From contig DKDP01000015.1 in NCBI GenBank assembly GCA_002449395.1, positions 1 to 23,947 on the forward strand: 23,947 nucleotides of DNA, in the 5' to 3' direction. Shown piece by piece: positions 1 through 6,131 of this stretch. Made by a program: the position numbers and the translations under genes. The stretch's first letter is position 1. The number at the start of each line of letters is the position of its first letter. The notes beneath the pieces were generated by a model. The model searched no databases, had not been told where the DNA came from, and saw only the letters and a list, made by a program, of their open reading frames with translations. This DNA is from Ruminococcaceae bacterium UBA6845 (GTDB lineage: Bacteria; Bacillota; Clostridia; Oscillospirales; Acutalibacteraceae).

Positions 1-469
1 CCATTCTCTGCTTGTAGCACTCCGCACGAAGCATATTGTTGACGGAGAAGCAGGCTCCGACATCACGAAGAACGTCGACATAGTTGAGGTCAAGAAGCCA
101 GTCGGCATTGTTGACCATCATTGCCTTGCCCTCGCCGAATTCGATGAAACGGCTCATCTGCTTTTTGAAGCAGGCGATGTTGTGGTCGATGTCCTCCTTG
201 GTGAGCATTTTTCTCATATCGGTTCTGCCCGAGGGATCGCCGATCATTCCCGTGCCGCCGCCGAGCAGGGCGATCGGTCTGTTTCCTGCCATCTGAAGTC
301 TCTTCATAAGGCAGAGAGCCATAAAGTGACCTACATGGAGGCTGTCGGCTGTCGGATCGAATCCGATGTAGAAAACTGCCTTTCCGTTGTTGATAAGCTC
401 CTTGATTTCATCCTCGTCCGTGACCTGAGCAATGAGCCCACGGGCAACAAGTTCGTCATAGATTGTCAT
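1..469 (-). CDS. tyrS: Tyrosyl-tRNA synthetase, N-terminal part (cut by window edge)
   Basis: Class I aminoacyl-tRNA synthetase that charges tRNA-Tyr in the cytoplasm. About 156 N-terminal codons are inside the window; the rest lies beyond base 1. The reverse strand starts MTIYDELVARGLIAQVTDE and contains the family's YIGFDPTADSLHVGHF block. HVGH is the class I HIGH motif, and the Rossmann nucleotide-binding region follows (GGGTGMIGDPSGRTDMR). The start at 469 is supported by an AAAGGAA ribosome binding site about 8 bases upstream. The gene lies behind a Tyr T-box leader, so it should be induced when uncharged tRNA-Tyr accumulates. It is divergent from trmB. The identification is firm; only the missing C-terminus (KMSKS loop, S4 domain) cannot be checked. 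Confidence 0.96.
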   Translation of the reverse strand, partial: MTIYDELVARGLIAQVTDEDEIKELINNGKAVFYIGFDPTADSLHVGHFMALCLMKRLQMAGNRPIALLGGGTGMIGDPSGRTDMRKMLTKEDIDHNIACFKKQMSRFIEFGEGKAMMVNNADWLLDLNYVDVLRDVGACFSVNNMLRAECYKQRM

Positions 470-504
470 TTTGATGTTTCCTTTCTCGTGAAATATTTTT
501 TAAG

Positions 505-760
505 ACAGAAAAAGCCCCCTGCCCTTAGGGCAGAGGACGAATTATCGTGTTACCACCTCTGTTCACCGAACCCTCACGGGCACGGCCTCGGCGAGTACAA
601 ACATACTCTCACGTTTAACGCACGCACACGGCGCAGCCTACTGCATTTTTCAGCCACGCAGCTCAGAGATGTATTTGGGCGAAACTCTCACGCTTTCTTA
701 CACCGACCGAAAGCTCTCTTTGCATCCTTTTTCGCTTACTTTTTCCCGTCAAAGCTGTTG
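505..760 (-). ncRNA. T-box riboswitch leader of tyrS, tyrosine specifier
   Basis: This is the untranslated leader between the tyrS promoter and its start codon. The reverse strand carries the T-box core AGAGGTGGTAACACG at 560-546. Its UGGU can pair with the ACCA end of uncharged tRNA-Tyr. Upstream, a stem I distal loop like the family's GGTGTAAG (704-697) is visible, and a UAC triplet followed by A at 673-671 fits as the tyrosine specifier codon. The leader ends in an intrinsic terminator (514-536) that is mutually exclusive with the antiterminator. By family knowledge, uncharged tRNA-Tyr stabilises the antiterminator and allows read-through into tyrS. The 5' boundary is inferred from the promoter, and the exact stem I pairing was not folded. 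Confidence 0.9.
508..536 (-). terminator. Regulated terminator of the tyrS T-box leader
   Basis: On the reverse strand, CCTCTGCCC, a TAA loop and GGGCAGGGGG are followed by CTTTTTCT. This makes a strong hairpin plus U-tract directly after the T-box core. Part of the 5' arm overlaps the sequence needed by the antiterminator. Confidence 0.9.
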
Positions 761-765
761 AGTGC

Positions 766-794
766 ATTATATATTGTTTAGAGAATTTTGTCAA
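766..794 (-). promoter_or_regulatory. tyrS promoter
   Basis: On the reverse strand, a perfect TTGACA (794-789), a 17-base spacer and a perfect TATAAT (771-766) form a consensus housekeeping-sigma promoter. Transcription should begin near 760. Only 4 bases separate its -35 box from that of the divergent trmB promoter. Confidence 0.9.
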
Positions 795-798
795 GCGG

Positions 799-827
799 TT
801 GACGGGAAAAAGAAAAAAGTGTAGAAT
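799..827 (+). promoter_or_regulatory. trmB promoter
   Basis: TTGACG (799-804), a 17-base spacer and TAGAAT (822-827) fit a housekeeping-sigma promoter. The start codon of trmB follows about 35 bases after the expected transcription start. It is back to back with the tyrS promoter. Confidence 0.8.
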
Positions 828-869
828 ACTTAACGACTGTAAATTTGAACATTTAACGGAGCGAAAAAT

Positions 870-1544
870 ATGAGAATGCGAAGAAAAAAGAATCTTGATA
901 AAAGACTTGCCGAGTGCGGCGATATAATCTTTTCGATCGAGAGTGAGGATAAAAATTTTAATACGGCAATCGAGGAAAAGGAATACATTGACCTTGAAAA
1001 ATGGTTCGGCAATTCAAATCCCGTCCGTCTGGAGGTTGGCTGCGGTAAAGGACAGTTTGCGGCGGAGATCGCAAAACGCAATCCCGATATAAACTATATT
1101 GCGGTTGAAAAATGCGCCAACGTTGTCGTAATTGCCGCCGAGAGAGCAATTGAAGAAAATATTCCGAACCTGCGGTTTATCAAGGGCTCGGCGGAGTATC
1201 TCCCTAAGTATTTGCCCGACGGAATTTTCGACAGGGTTTATCTCAATTTTTCCTGTCCGTTTCCGAAGAAAAAATATGCAAATCATCGCCTGACGAACCG
1301 AAAATTTCTTGCAATTTTTGACCGACTGATGACGGCGGACGGCGAAATCCATCAAAAGACCGATAATATGCACTTCTTTGAGTATTCAATTCAGGAATTT
1401 TCCGAGTACGGAATGGCAATTAAAAACGTTTCGCTTGATCTTCACAACAGCGACTTTGAGGGCAACATCGTGACGGAATACGAAAAGCGATTCTCCGATC
1501 TCGGTCAGCCGATATACAGGCTTGAAGCGTATAAAAGAAAGTAA
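870..1544 (+). CDS. trmB: tRNA (guanine-N7)-methyltransferase
   Basis: SAM-dependent Rossmann-fold enzyme that makes m7G46 in the variable loop of tRNAs. The 224-residue length is normal for the family. Visible motifs in order are the SAM-binding RLEVGCGKGQF (residues 53-63), NYIAVEK (75-81), the family's PxP loop VYLNFSCPFPKKK (123-135), KTDN (163-166), and the C-terminal TEYEKRFSDLGQPIYRLEA block. The loop usually reads SDPWPK, so Asp is replaced by Cys129 and Trp by Phe131. The Asp is considered catalytically important in characterised TrmB, so activity may be altered. The start at 870 follows an ACGGAG-type site. The gene is monocistronic, with its own promoter and a strong terminator, and is divergent from tyrS. 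Confidence 0.9.
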   Translation: MRMRRKKNLDKRLAECGDIIFSIESEDKNFNTAIEEKEYIDLEKWFGNSNPVRLEVGCGKGQFAAEIAKRNPDINYIAVEKCANVVVIAAERAIEENIPNLRFIKGSAEYLPKYLPDGIFDRVYLNFSCPFPKKKYANHRLTNRKFLAIFDRLMTADGEIHQKTDNMHFFEYSIQEFSEYGMAIKNVSLDLHNSDFEGNIVTEYEKRFSDLGQPIYRLEAYKRK

Positions 1545-1579
1545 CCGCATTGAAACAGTGTAGATTTGCTTTTTTTAGC

Positions 1580-1627
1580 CTCCGCTTGATTTGAGGGCGA
1601 AGATGAAAAATGTAAGCGGAGTTTTTT
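1580..1627 (+). terminator. Terminator after trmB
   Basis: CTCCGCTT (1580-1587) and AAGCGGAG (1614-1621) form an 8-bp stem with a long loop of about 26 bases. TTTTTT follows at 1622-1627. Confidence 0.75.
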
Positions 1628-1673
1628 GTGTGCGCCCTTTGGGGTTGCGCAGTGTTGACACGGTGGCGATAAT

Positions 1674-1787
1674 GGGCTCCTCCATTGGGGGAGCTGGCGG
1701 CGTAGCCGTCTGAGGGAGTAAGGCTTTATCAGACTTAAACTCCTTCCGTCACTCCTACGTCGTGCCACCTCCCTCAAGAGGGAGGCT
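1674..1787. repeat. Dispersed palindromic repeat, copy 1 (full)
   Basis: This element begins GGGCTCCTCC and ends GAGGGAGGCT. Its 5' half holds a GCTCC/GGAGC hairpin, then a GGCGGC-GTA-GCCGTC hairpin, then CTGAGGGAGTAAG. Its 3' half is roughly the reverse complement, ending in a CACCTCCCTC...GAGGGAGG hairpin. It belongs to the family repeated across this window. Positions 1628-1673 between the trmB terminator and this copy show nothing recognisable. Confidence 0.85.
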
Positions 1788-1820
1788 ACAAATATTTGCA
1801 TCGTAATTTACTTTAAGCGT

Positions 1821-1930
1821 GGGCTCCTCCTCCGGGGGAGCAGTCGGCGCAGCTGACTGAGGGAGTAAGGTCTCATCAAAATTTAACCCCTCCGTTTCGC
1901 TTCGCTCAACACCTCCCCTGCAAGGGAGGC
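1821..1930. repeat. Dispersed palindromic repeat, copy 2 (full)
   Basis: It has the same arms as copy 1, but the first internal stem reads AGTCGGC...GCTGACT instead of GGCGGC...GCCGTC. It is preceded by TTTAAGCGT, which also precedes the copies near 2034 and 23742. It ends with CACCTCCCCTG-CAAGGGAGGC. Confidence 0.85.
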
Positions 1931-1935
1931 AAGGA

Positions 1936-1998
1936 AAGTCAGCAAAAACTATAATAGGCGCCCCTTTAGGGGAGCTGTCGGCGCAGCTGACTGAGGGG
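1936..1998. repeat. Dispersed repeat, copy 3 (5' half only)
   Basis: The shared lead-in AGTCAGCAAAAACTATAAT (1937-1955) is followed by GGCGCCCC-TTTA-GGGGAGCTG, a GTCGGC-GCA-GCTGAC hairpin and TGAGGGG. The 3' half is absent; copy 4 begins 35 bases later. The same 5'-half-then-full-copy arrangement occurs at 23641-23864. Confidence 0.8.
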
Positions 1999-2033
1999 TT
2001 TTGTAAAAGTCTTATGAATCTTGAATTAAGCGT

Positions 2034-2142
2034 GGGCTCCTCCTCCGGGGGAGCTGTCGCAAAGCGACTGAGGGAGTAAGGTCTTATCAAAATTTAACCC
2101 CTCCGTTTCGCTCCGCTCAACATTTCCCCTGCAAGGGATGCA
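2034..2142. repeat. Dispersed palindromic repeat, copy 4 (full)
   Basis: It has the same architecture as copy 2, with GTCGC-AAA-GCGAC as its first internal stem. The 3' terminal hairpin is slightly decayed (TTTCCCCTGCAAGGGATGC). Bases 2143-2225 after it show no gene or clear signal before the ribosome binding site of the next gene. Confidence 0.8.
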
Positions 2143-2239
2143 AGAAAAAATCCGCACAAACTTCTCGGCTCCAAAATGAATCGGCAAGAAAAAGTCAACA
2201 ACCACACCAAAATCATTTCACACGAAAGGAATGTTCTGT

Positions 2240-2893
2240 ATGAAAGATCTTATAATAATCGGCTCGGGCGGTCTCGGACGTGAAACCGTGTGGACCGCGG
2301 AGAGAATCAACGCTGTTACACCCGAATGGAATATTCTCGGATTTATTGACGATAATATACAGGTACAGGGTCAGCTTATCGACGGTTATAAGGTTATCGG
2401 AACTACCGCCGCAGTAAGCAAATATCCGGAGGCTTACTATGTCTGCGCAGTCGGAAGTGCAAAGATAAGGCGAAGAATCGTTGAAAAAATCAAGGGTATT
2501 GCAGACGTGAAATTCGCAACGCTTATTGACCCTGCCGCCGTGTTCGGAAAGGATAGGGTACAGACAGGCGAGGGATGTATTATATGCGCAAACACCTATA
2601 TTACTCTTGACATAAAAATCGGAAGTCACGTCTATATCGGCGCAAATTCAACCGTCGGCCACGATGCGAGAATTGATGATTTTGTAACGGTTTATCCGGG
2701 TGTAAATGTTTCGGGCAGCACGTATCTCGGCTCGGGCTGTGAAATGGGCACGGGATCGAAAATCATTCAAGGACTTTCCGTCGGAATGAACACAATAGTC
2801 GGCGCAGGAGCTGTCGTTGTAAGAAATCTTCCGCCGGACTGCACGGCTGTTGGCGTTCCTGCAAAGCCGATAAAAATCAACAGGAGTATATAA
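2240..2893 (+). CDS. NeuD/PglD-like sugar O- or N-acyltransferase (hexapeptide repeat)
   Basis: Likely transfers an acetyl or related acyl group from acyl-CoA to a sugar, often a nucleotide sugar, in the cytoplasm. The N-terminal Rossmann-like subdomain (IIIGSGGLGRETVW) is followed from about residue 95 by hexapeptide coils of a left-handed beta-helix (IGSHVYIGANSTVGHDARI, LGSGCEMGTGS, VGAGAVVVRNLP). It ends with the family's C-terminal AVGVPAKPIK. The probable catalytic His is in TVGHDARI (about residue 141). Start 2240 is preferred over ATG 2231 because AAAGGA at 2225-2230 abuts 2231 but sits 9 bases before 2240, giving 217 residues. No sugar biosynthesis genes are adjacent, so the substrate is unknown. 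It stands alone behind a repeat cluster and ahead of a terminator. Confidence 0.85.
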   Translation: MKDLIIIGSGGLGRETVWTAERINAVTPEWNILGFIDDNIQVQGQLIDGYKVIGTTAAVSKYPEAYYVCAVGSAKIRRRIVEKIKGIADVKFATLIDPAAVFGKDRVQTGEGCIICANTYITLDIKIGSHVYIGANSTVGHDARIDDFVTVYPGVNVSGSTYLGSGCEMGTGSKIIQGLSVGMNTIVGAGAVVVRNLPPDCTAVGVPAKPIKINRSI

Positions 2894-2898
2894 AAAAG

Positions 2899-2940
2899 GA
2901 CGGTATCAAAACTCTGAGGTTTCGATACCGTCTTATTATT
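2899..2940 (+). terminator. Bidirectional terminator between convergent genes
   Basis: GACGGTATC (2899-2907) pairs with GATACCGTC (2924-2932). TTATTATT follows on the plus strand and a TTTTTTATA run follows on the minus strand. It therefore suits both the acyltransferase gene and the convergent secreted-protein gene ending at 2948. Confidence 0.8.
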
Positions 2941-2947
2941 GATTTAA

Positions 2948-3469
2948 TTACATTCCGACGATGTGGCTTATGATGTCACGGATAATTCTGAGAAGCTGAA
3001 GAAGAACCGTCTTGATTACCTTGAAGAACGAGTTTCCGCTTGCGCCCTTGTCACAGGTGAAGTTGGCTTCAACCGTGATTGTGTCGTCCTTAAAGCGGAT
3101 CGTTGTCGGTGCGGAATCGTTAACCGTAACGGTAACATCATCGGCAAACTTGTAATCCTCGTTCGGCTTGAGAGTGATCTTTGCTGTATATTCTCCGCCG
3201 TTTACATAGGTGAAATCCGTGCCTGCGGGGTCGATAATCTCGCCTGTTGCCTTGTCATACCACGTGAAAGCGGTAACCGTGAAGTTGTCGCTGCTCGTCT
3301 TGCAGTCAATGCTCGGCTTTTCGCCTGCAACAGGTGTTGTGATCGTAACATTGACGCTGCCAGAGATGACATATACGGTCTTGTCGTCGGCAGCGGCGGC
3401 AAAGCTCATAATGCCGAATACTGTTATAACCGCAATGAGGACGGCTAAGATCTTTTTAGAAGTTTTCAT
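2948..3469 (-). CDS. Secreted protein with Ig-like beta domain and C-terminal amphipathic helix
   Basis: Exported protein of 173 residues; function unknown. The N-terminus MKTSKKILAVLIAVITVFGI with MSFAAAADD is a clear signal peptide, with cleavage probable after the AAA run. The body (about 30-140) is rich in beta-branched residues and reads like a small Ig-like module (TVTAFTWYDKATGE, FTYVNGGEYTAKITLKP, DVTVTVN). The last 27 residues (from about SFFKVIKTVLLQLLRIIRD) alternate hydrophobic and basic residues. They could form a membrane-lying amphipathic helix or a weak transmembrane segment. The start at 3469 has an AAAAGGAGA site. It has its own extended -10 promoter and stands alone. I cannot name a family. 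Confidence 0.75.
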   Translation of the reverse strand: MKTSKKILAVLIAVITVFGIMSFAAAADDKTVYVISGSVNVTITTPVAGEKPSIDCKTSSDNFTVTAFTWYDKATGEIIDPAGTDFTYVNGGEYTAKITLKPNEDYKFADDVTVTVNDSAPTTIRFKDDTITVEANFTCDKGASGNSFFKVIKTVLLQLLRIIRDIISHIVGM

Positions 3470-3502
3470 AACAAATCTCCTTTTTTATGAATTTATACCT
3501 AC

Positions 3503-3530
3503 ATTATAGCATAGAATCGGGTTTTGTCCA
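3503..3530 (-). promoter_or_regulatory. Promoter of the secreted Ig-like protein gene
   Basis: On the reverse strand, TGGACA (3530-3525), a 16-base spacer and TGC-TATAAT (-10 at 3508-3503) form an extended -10 promoter. It lies about 35 bases upstream of the start codon. Confidence 0.75.
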
Positions 3531-3559
3531 TATACAGGTTGAAAAAATGTCGGAATTTG

Positions 3560-3588
3560 TTGATATACTTTTTACGGTATGATATAAT
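3560..3588 (+). promoter_or_regulatory. malQ promoter
   Basis: TTGATA (3560-3565), a 17-base spacer ending in TGA, and TATAAT (3583-3588) form an extended -10 promoter about 30 bases upstream of malQ. No repressor operator stands out around it. Confidence 0.8.
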
Positions 3589-3617
3589 TTATCGGTAAAT
3601 TACAAGAGGGTGAGTAA

Positions 3618-5135
3618 ATGCTAAAGGAAAGGGCATCGGGTGTTCTGATGCACATATCGTCTCTTCCGTCGAAATACGGAATCGGCGTTTTTAATAATGA
3701 ATGTATTCATTTTGCGGACAGGCTTGCACAGATGAATTTCAGATACTGGCAGGTTCTTCCGTTCAATCCGGTTGACGGTTCAAATTCGCCGTACTGTTCA
3801 TCGTCGGCGTTTGCGGGCAATTATATGTTTATTGATCCCGAGACGCTTTTAAGGGACGGTCTTTGCACCGAGGAGGAATACAAGGAAAATATTTACGGCG
3901 GAAGTCCCTATACCGCAGACTATGAATTTGCGGGGGAGAAGAGACTTAAGTTCTTGAAAAACGCCTTTTCGAGGATAACTCCCGAGCTTGCACAAAGCGT
4001 CAAGAATTTTGAAAAAGAAAACGACTGGCTTACCGATTTTTCATTATATATGTCGCTCAAGGAGTTCAACGGAATGAAACCCTGGTGGGAGTGGAGCGAA
4101 GAGCAGGCACGGTACGAAACCTTTATTGAAAAGCACAGATACGATTTTGAGGAACGCTCCGCATTCTGGAAATTTGTTCAGTATATTTTCTTTTCACAGT
4201 GGAAAAAGGTTAAGGAATATATCAATTCAAGGGGTATTGCGGTGATCGGGGATATGCCGATCTATGTCTCGATGGACAGCGCCGACGTATGGGCGAACCG
4301 TGATATGTTCCTGATTGATGACAGGACGCTTAAACCTCAGAAGATCGCAGGAGTTCCGCCCGATTATTTCTCGAAAGACGGTCAGCTTTGGGGCAATCCT
4401 CTCTATGACTGGGAAGCGATGGAAAAGGACGGCTACAATTGGTGGCTCGACAGAATAGGGGCGGCGATAAGCACCTATGATGTGGTTAGAATTGACCATT
4501 TCAGAGCCTTTGCCAGCTTTTGGCAGGTTCCTGCCGAGAGCGAAACGGCGAGGGTAGGCGAGTGGGCTGACGGACCGGGTATGAAGCTGTTTGATAGGGT
4601 GTTTGAAAAATATCCCGATACTCCGATTATTGCGGAGGATCTCGGCGTATTCGGCGATGATGTTGTAAAGCTGCTTGAGGATACCGATTTCCCGGGTATG
4701 AAAGTGATTCAGTTCGGCTTTGACGCCGACGGCGATTCATCGCATCTTCCACACAATGCGGTGAAAAATTCCGTCAACTATGTCGGTACGCACGACAACA
4801 ACACCTTGCTTGGCTGGCTCTGGGAGGCTGACGAAAAATCAAGACGTTTTGCACTTGATTACTGCGGCTTTAAGGGCGAAAACTGGGGCGAGGGAGGCTA
4901 CCGCTCGCAAAGCTGCCGTTCGATTATCGAGACGGTCTGGCGCTCGGTGTCAAATACGGCGATTATTTCGTTCCAGGATCTTTGCGGATTCGGCAGTGAT
5001 GCAAGAATGAACATCCCCGGCGTTGCCGATAAAAACTGGAGATTCAGAACAACAGCAGAGACGATTGATGAGGTTGATACCGAATATTATAAGAAGATAA
5101 ACAGAGTGTTCAAAAGAGACTACAAGGTGATATAA
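3618..5135 (+). CDS. malQ: 4-alpha-glucanotransferase (amylomaltase, GH77)
   Basis: Cytoplasmic disproportionating enzyme that transfers alpha-1,4-glucan segments between malto-oligosaccharides, releasing glucose. It works in maltodextrin and glycogen use. The 505-residue length is typical. Landmarks are SSPYCSSSAFAGN near the N-terminus, GDMPIYVSMDSADVW, the nucleophile Asp293 in VRIDHFRAF, the acid/base Glu340 in IIAEDLGVFG, and Asp393 in GTHDNNT. These match the positions known for GH77 enzymes. AGAGGGTG precedes the start by about 5 bases. It is monocistronic between its own promoter and terminator. The sugar ABC importer at 6124-10274 lies nearby on the opposite strand, so uptake and processing may be linked. 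Confidence 0.96.
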   Translation: MLKERASGVLMHISSLPSKYGIGVFNNECIHFADRLAQMNFRYWQVLPFNPVDGSNSPYCSSSAFAGNYMFIDPETLLRDGLCTEEEYKENIYGGSPYTADYEFAGEKRLKFLKNAFSRITPELAQSVKNFEKENDWLTDFSLYMSLKEFNGMKPWWEWSEEQARYETFIEKHRYDFEERSAFWKFVQYIFFSQWKKVKEYINSRGIAVIGDMPIYVSMDSADVWANRDMFLIDDRTLKPQKIAGVPPDYFSKDGQLWGNPLYDWEAMEKDGYNWWLDRIGAAISTYDVVRIDHFRAFASFWQVPAESETARVGEWADGPGMKLFDRVFEKYPDTPIIAEDLGVFGDDVVKLLEDTDFPGMKVIQFGFDADGDSSHLPHNAVKNSVNYVGTHDNNTLLGWLWEADEKSRRFALDYCGFKGENWGEGGYRSQSCRSIIETVWRSVSNTAIISFQDLCGFGSDARMNIPGVADKNWRFRTTAETIDEVDTEYYKKINRVFKRDYKVI

Positions 5136-5141
5136 ATCAAG

Positions 5142-5172
5142 ATCGGTGCATTTAATATGTGCCGATTTTTCT
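5142..5172 (+). terminator. Terminator after malQ
   Basis: ATCGGTGCA pairs with TGTGCCGAT (with two G-T wobbles) around a 7-base loop. TTTTCTT follows. Confidence 0.75.
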
Positions 5173-5208
5173 TATACAGAACATAAAGTGCTTTCATAAT
5201 GTCAATTG

Positions 5209-5276
5209 GTTACAAATAGTTACAACGTTAACAAAAAAGTCATAAAAATGTAACAATTTGATGCTATAACTGTAAC
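5209..5276 (+). promoter_or_regulatory. Cluster of TGTAAC/GTTACA hexamers upstream of the dockerin hydrolase
   Basis: GTTACA occurs at 5209-5214 and 5219-5224, a related GTTAAC at 5227-5232, and TGTAAC at 5249-5254 and 5271-5276. The first two are exactly 10 bases apart, about one helical turn. A weak -10 (TGC-TATAAC, 5265-5270) lies among them without a good -35, as expected for an activator-dependent promoter. The hexamer resembles the TGTWAH half-site of WalR boxes, but those are normally spaced 11 bases apart. The regulator is therefore a guess. Confidence 0.45.
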
Positions 5277-5306
5277 TGTTGAAAATTTATCAGAGGAAGG
5301 TACTTT

Positions 5307-6077
5307 ATGAAGAAAATCAGTCCCGTAAAAAGAGCGCTTATGGTTTTTTTGAGCGTTGTAATGATAATCTGCTGTATTCCGTTCACATCATCGGCGGCTT
5401 CGGCAAACCAGAAAACTATATTTGAGTTCTGCCTCAAGGAGCTCGGTCTTAATAATGCAGCTGCTTGCGGTGTGCTTGCAAACATCGAAGCCGAGTCGGA
5501 TTTTAATCCGAACCTCTACGGTGACGGCGGCAACAGCTACGGTATCTGCCAGTGGAATCTTTCGAGATTTGACAATCTTATCAACTACTGCAACAGAAAC
5601 GGCTACAACTGGAAAACGCTTACAGGTCAGCTCTATTTCCTTAAATATGAGCTCACAACAAACAAGAGCGACACAGGCTACATCCTTGATAAGCTCAAGG
5701 GTGTTCAGAACAATGCAAACGGAGCTTACAACGCAGGCTACAATTGGTGCTATTACTTTGAGCGCCCGGCAAACAAAACCGCTAAGTCGGAGAGCCGTGG
5801 TGACAGAGCGATGAGCAAGTATTGGCCCGAGTTCAAGAACTATACAATTTCCAAGCCCGCTCCGGCGCCGTCATATAAGCTCGGCGACGTTACTCAGGAC
5901 GGAAAGATCAACTCGATTGACGCTCTTGCGATCCTCCAGTATTCAACGGGAGCAAAGACGTTCAATGCGAATCAGATCAAAGCAGGCGACCTGAACAGAG
6001 ACGGCAAGGTTAATTCGGTTGACGCTCTCGCTGTTCTTGCAATCTCAACCGGCAGCACAAGCACGGCAAACTATTAA
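5307..6077 (+). CDS. Secreted lysozyme-like peptidoglycan hydrolase with C-terminal dockerin
   Basis: Exported protein of 256 residues. Residues 1-32 form a signal peptide ending SSAASA. Residues about 36-178 look like a phage-tail-lysozyme-type muramidase domain (GVLANIEAESDFNPN, then SYGICQWN); Glu61 or Glu63 is the likely catalytic acid. A short Pro-rich linker (PAPAP, about 184-188) leads to a type I dockerin at about 191-250. Its two Ca-binding repeats are GDVTQDGKINSIDALAILQ and GDLNRDGKVNSVDALAVLA. By family knowledge the dockerin docks to a cohesin on a scaffoldin or the cell surface, so the hydrolase may be tethered to an extracellular complex. The start follows an AGAGGAAGG site. 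It is monocistronic with its own terminator. The lysozyme assignment is by motif only. Confidence 0.85.
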   Translation: MKKISPVKRALMVFLSVVMIICCIPFTSSAASANQKTIFEFCLKELGLNNAAACGVLANIEAESDFNPNLYGDGGNSYGICQWNLSRFDNLINYCNRNGYNWKTLTGQLYFLKYELTTNKSDTGYILDKLKGVQNNANGAYNAGYNWCYYFERPANKTAKSESRGDRAMSKYWPEFKNYTISKPAPAPSYKLGDVTQDGKINSIDALAILQYSTGAKTFNANQIKAGDLNRDGKVNSVDALAVLAISTGSTSTANY

Positions 6078-6093
6078 TTAATAAACGGCAAAG

Positions 6094-6131
6094 ATCGGGA
6101 AGATTAGTTTCTTCCCGATTTCTTTATTTTA
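6094..6131 (+). terminator. Terminator after the dockerin hydrolase
   Basis: ATCGGGAAGA pairs with TTCTTCCCGAT, followed by TTCTTTATTTT. It lies between converging genes. The minus-strand side has only a short T run, so it probably also serves the ABC operon, but less strongly. Confidence 0.8.

Noticed and set aside
182..781. 199-codon open frame on the plus strand
   Set aside because: It runs antisense to tyrS and through its T-box leader, and the translation has no recognisable domain; the minus strand has strong family motifs.
1505..2090. Two overlapping minus-strand open frames (98 and 111 codons)
   Set aside because: They lie entirely in the palindromic repeat cluster and translate to Pro/Arg/Ser-rich text repeated with each element. 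Such frames are a common false prediction from these repeats.
1674..2142. Possible CRISPR array
   Set aside because: Repeats are of unequal length, unevenly spaced, internally palindromic and scattered over several intergenic regions; there are no regular spacers and no cas genes.
2899..2932. Possible riboswitch or attenuator
   Set aside because: A simple hairpin between convergent genes with T-rich flanks on both strands is better explained as a bidirectional terminator.
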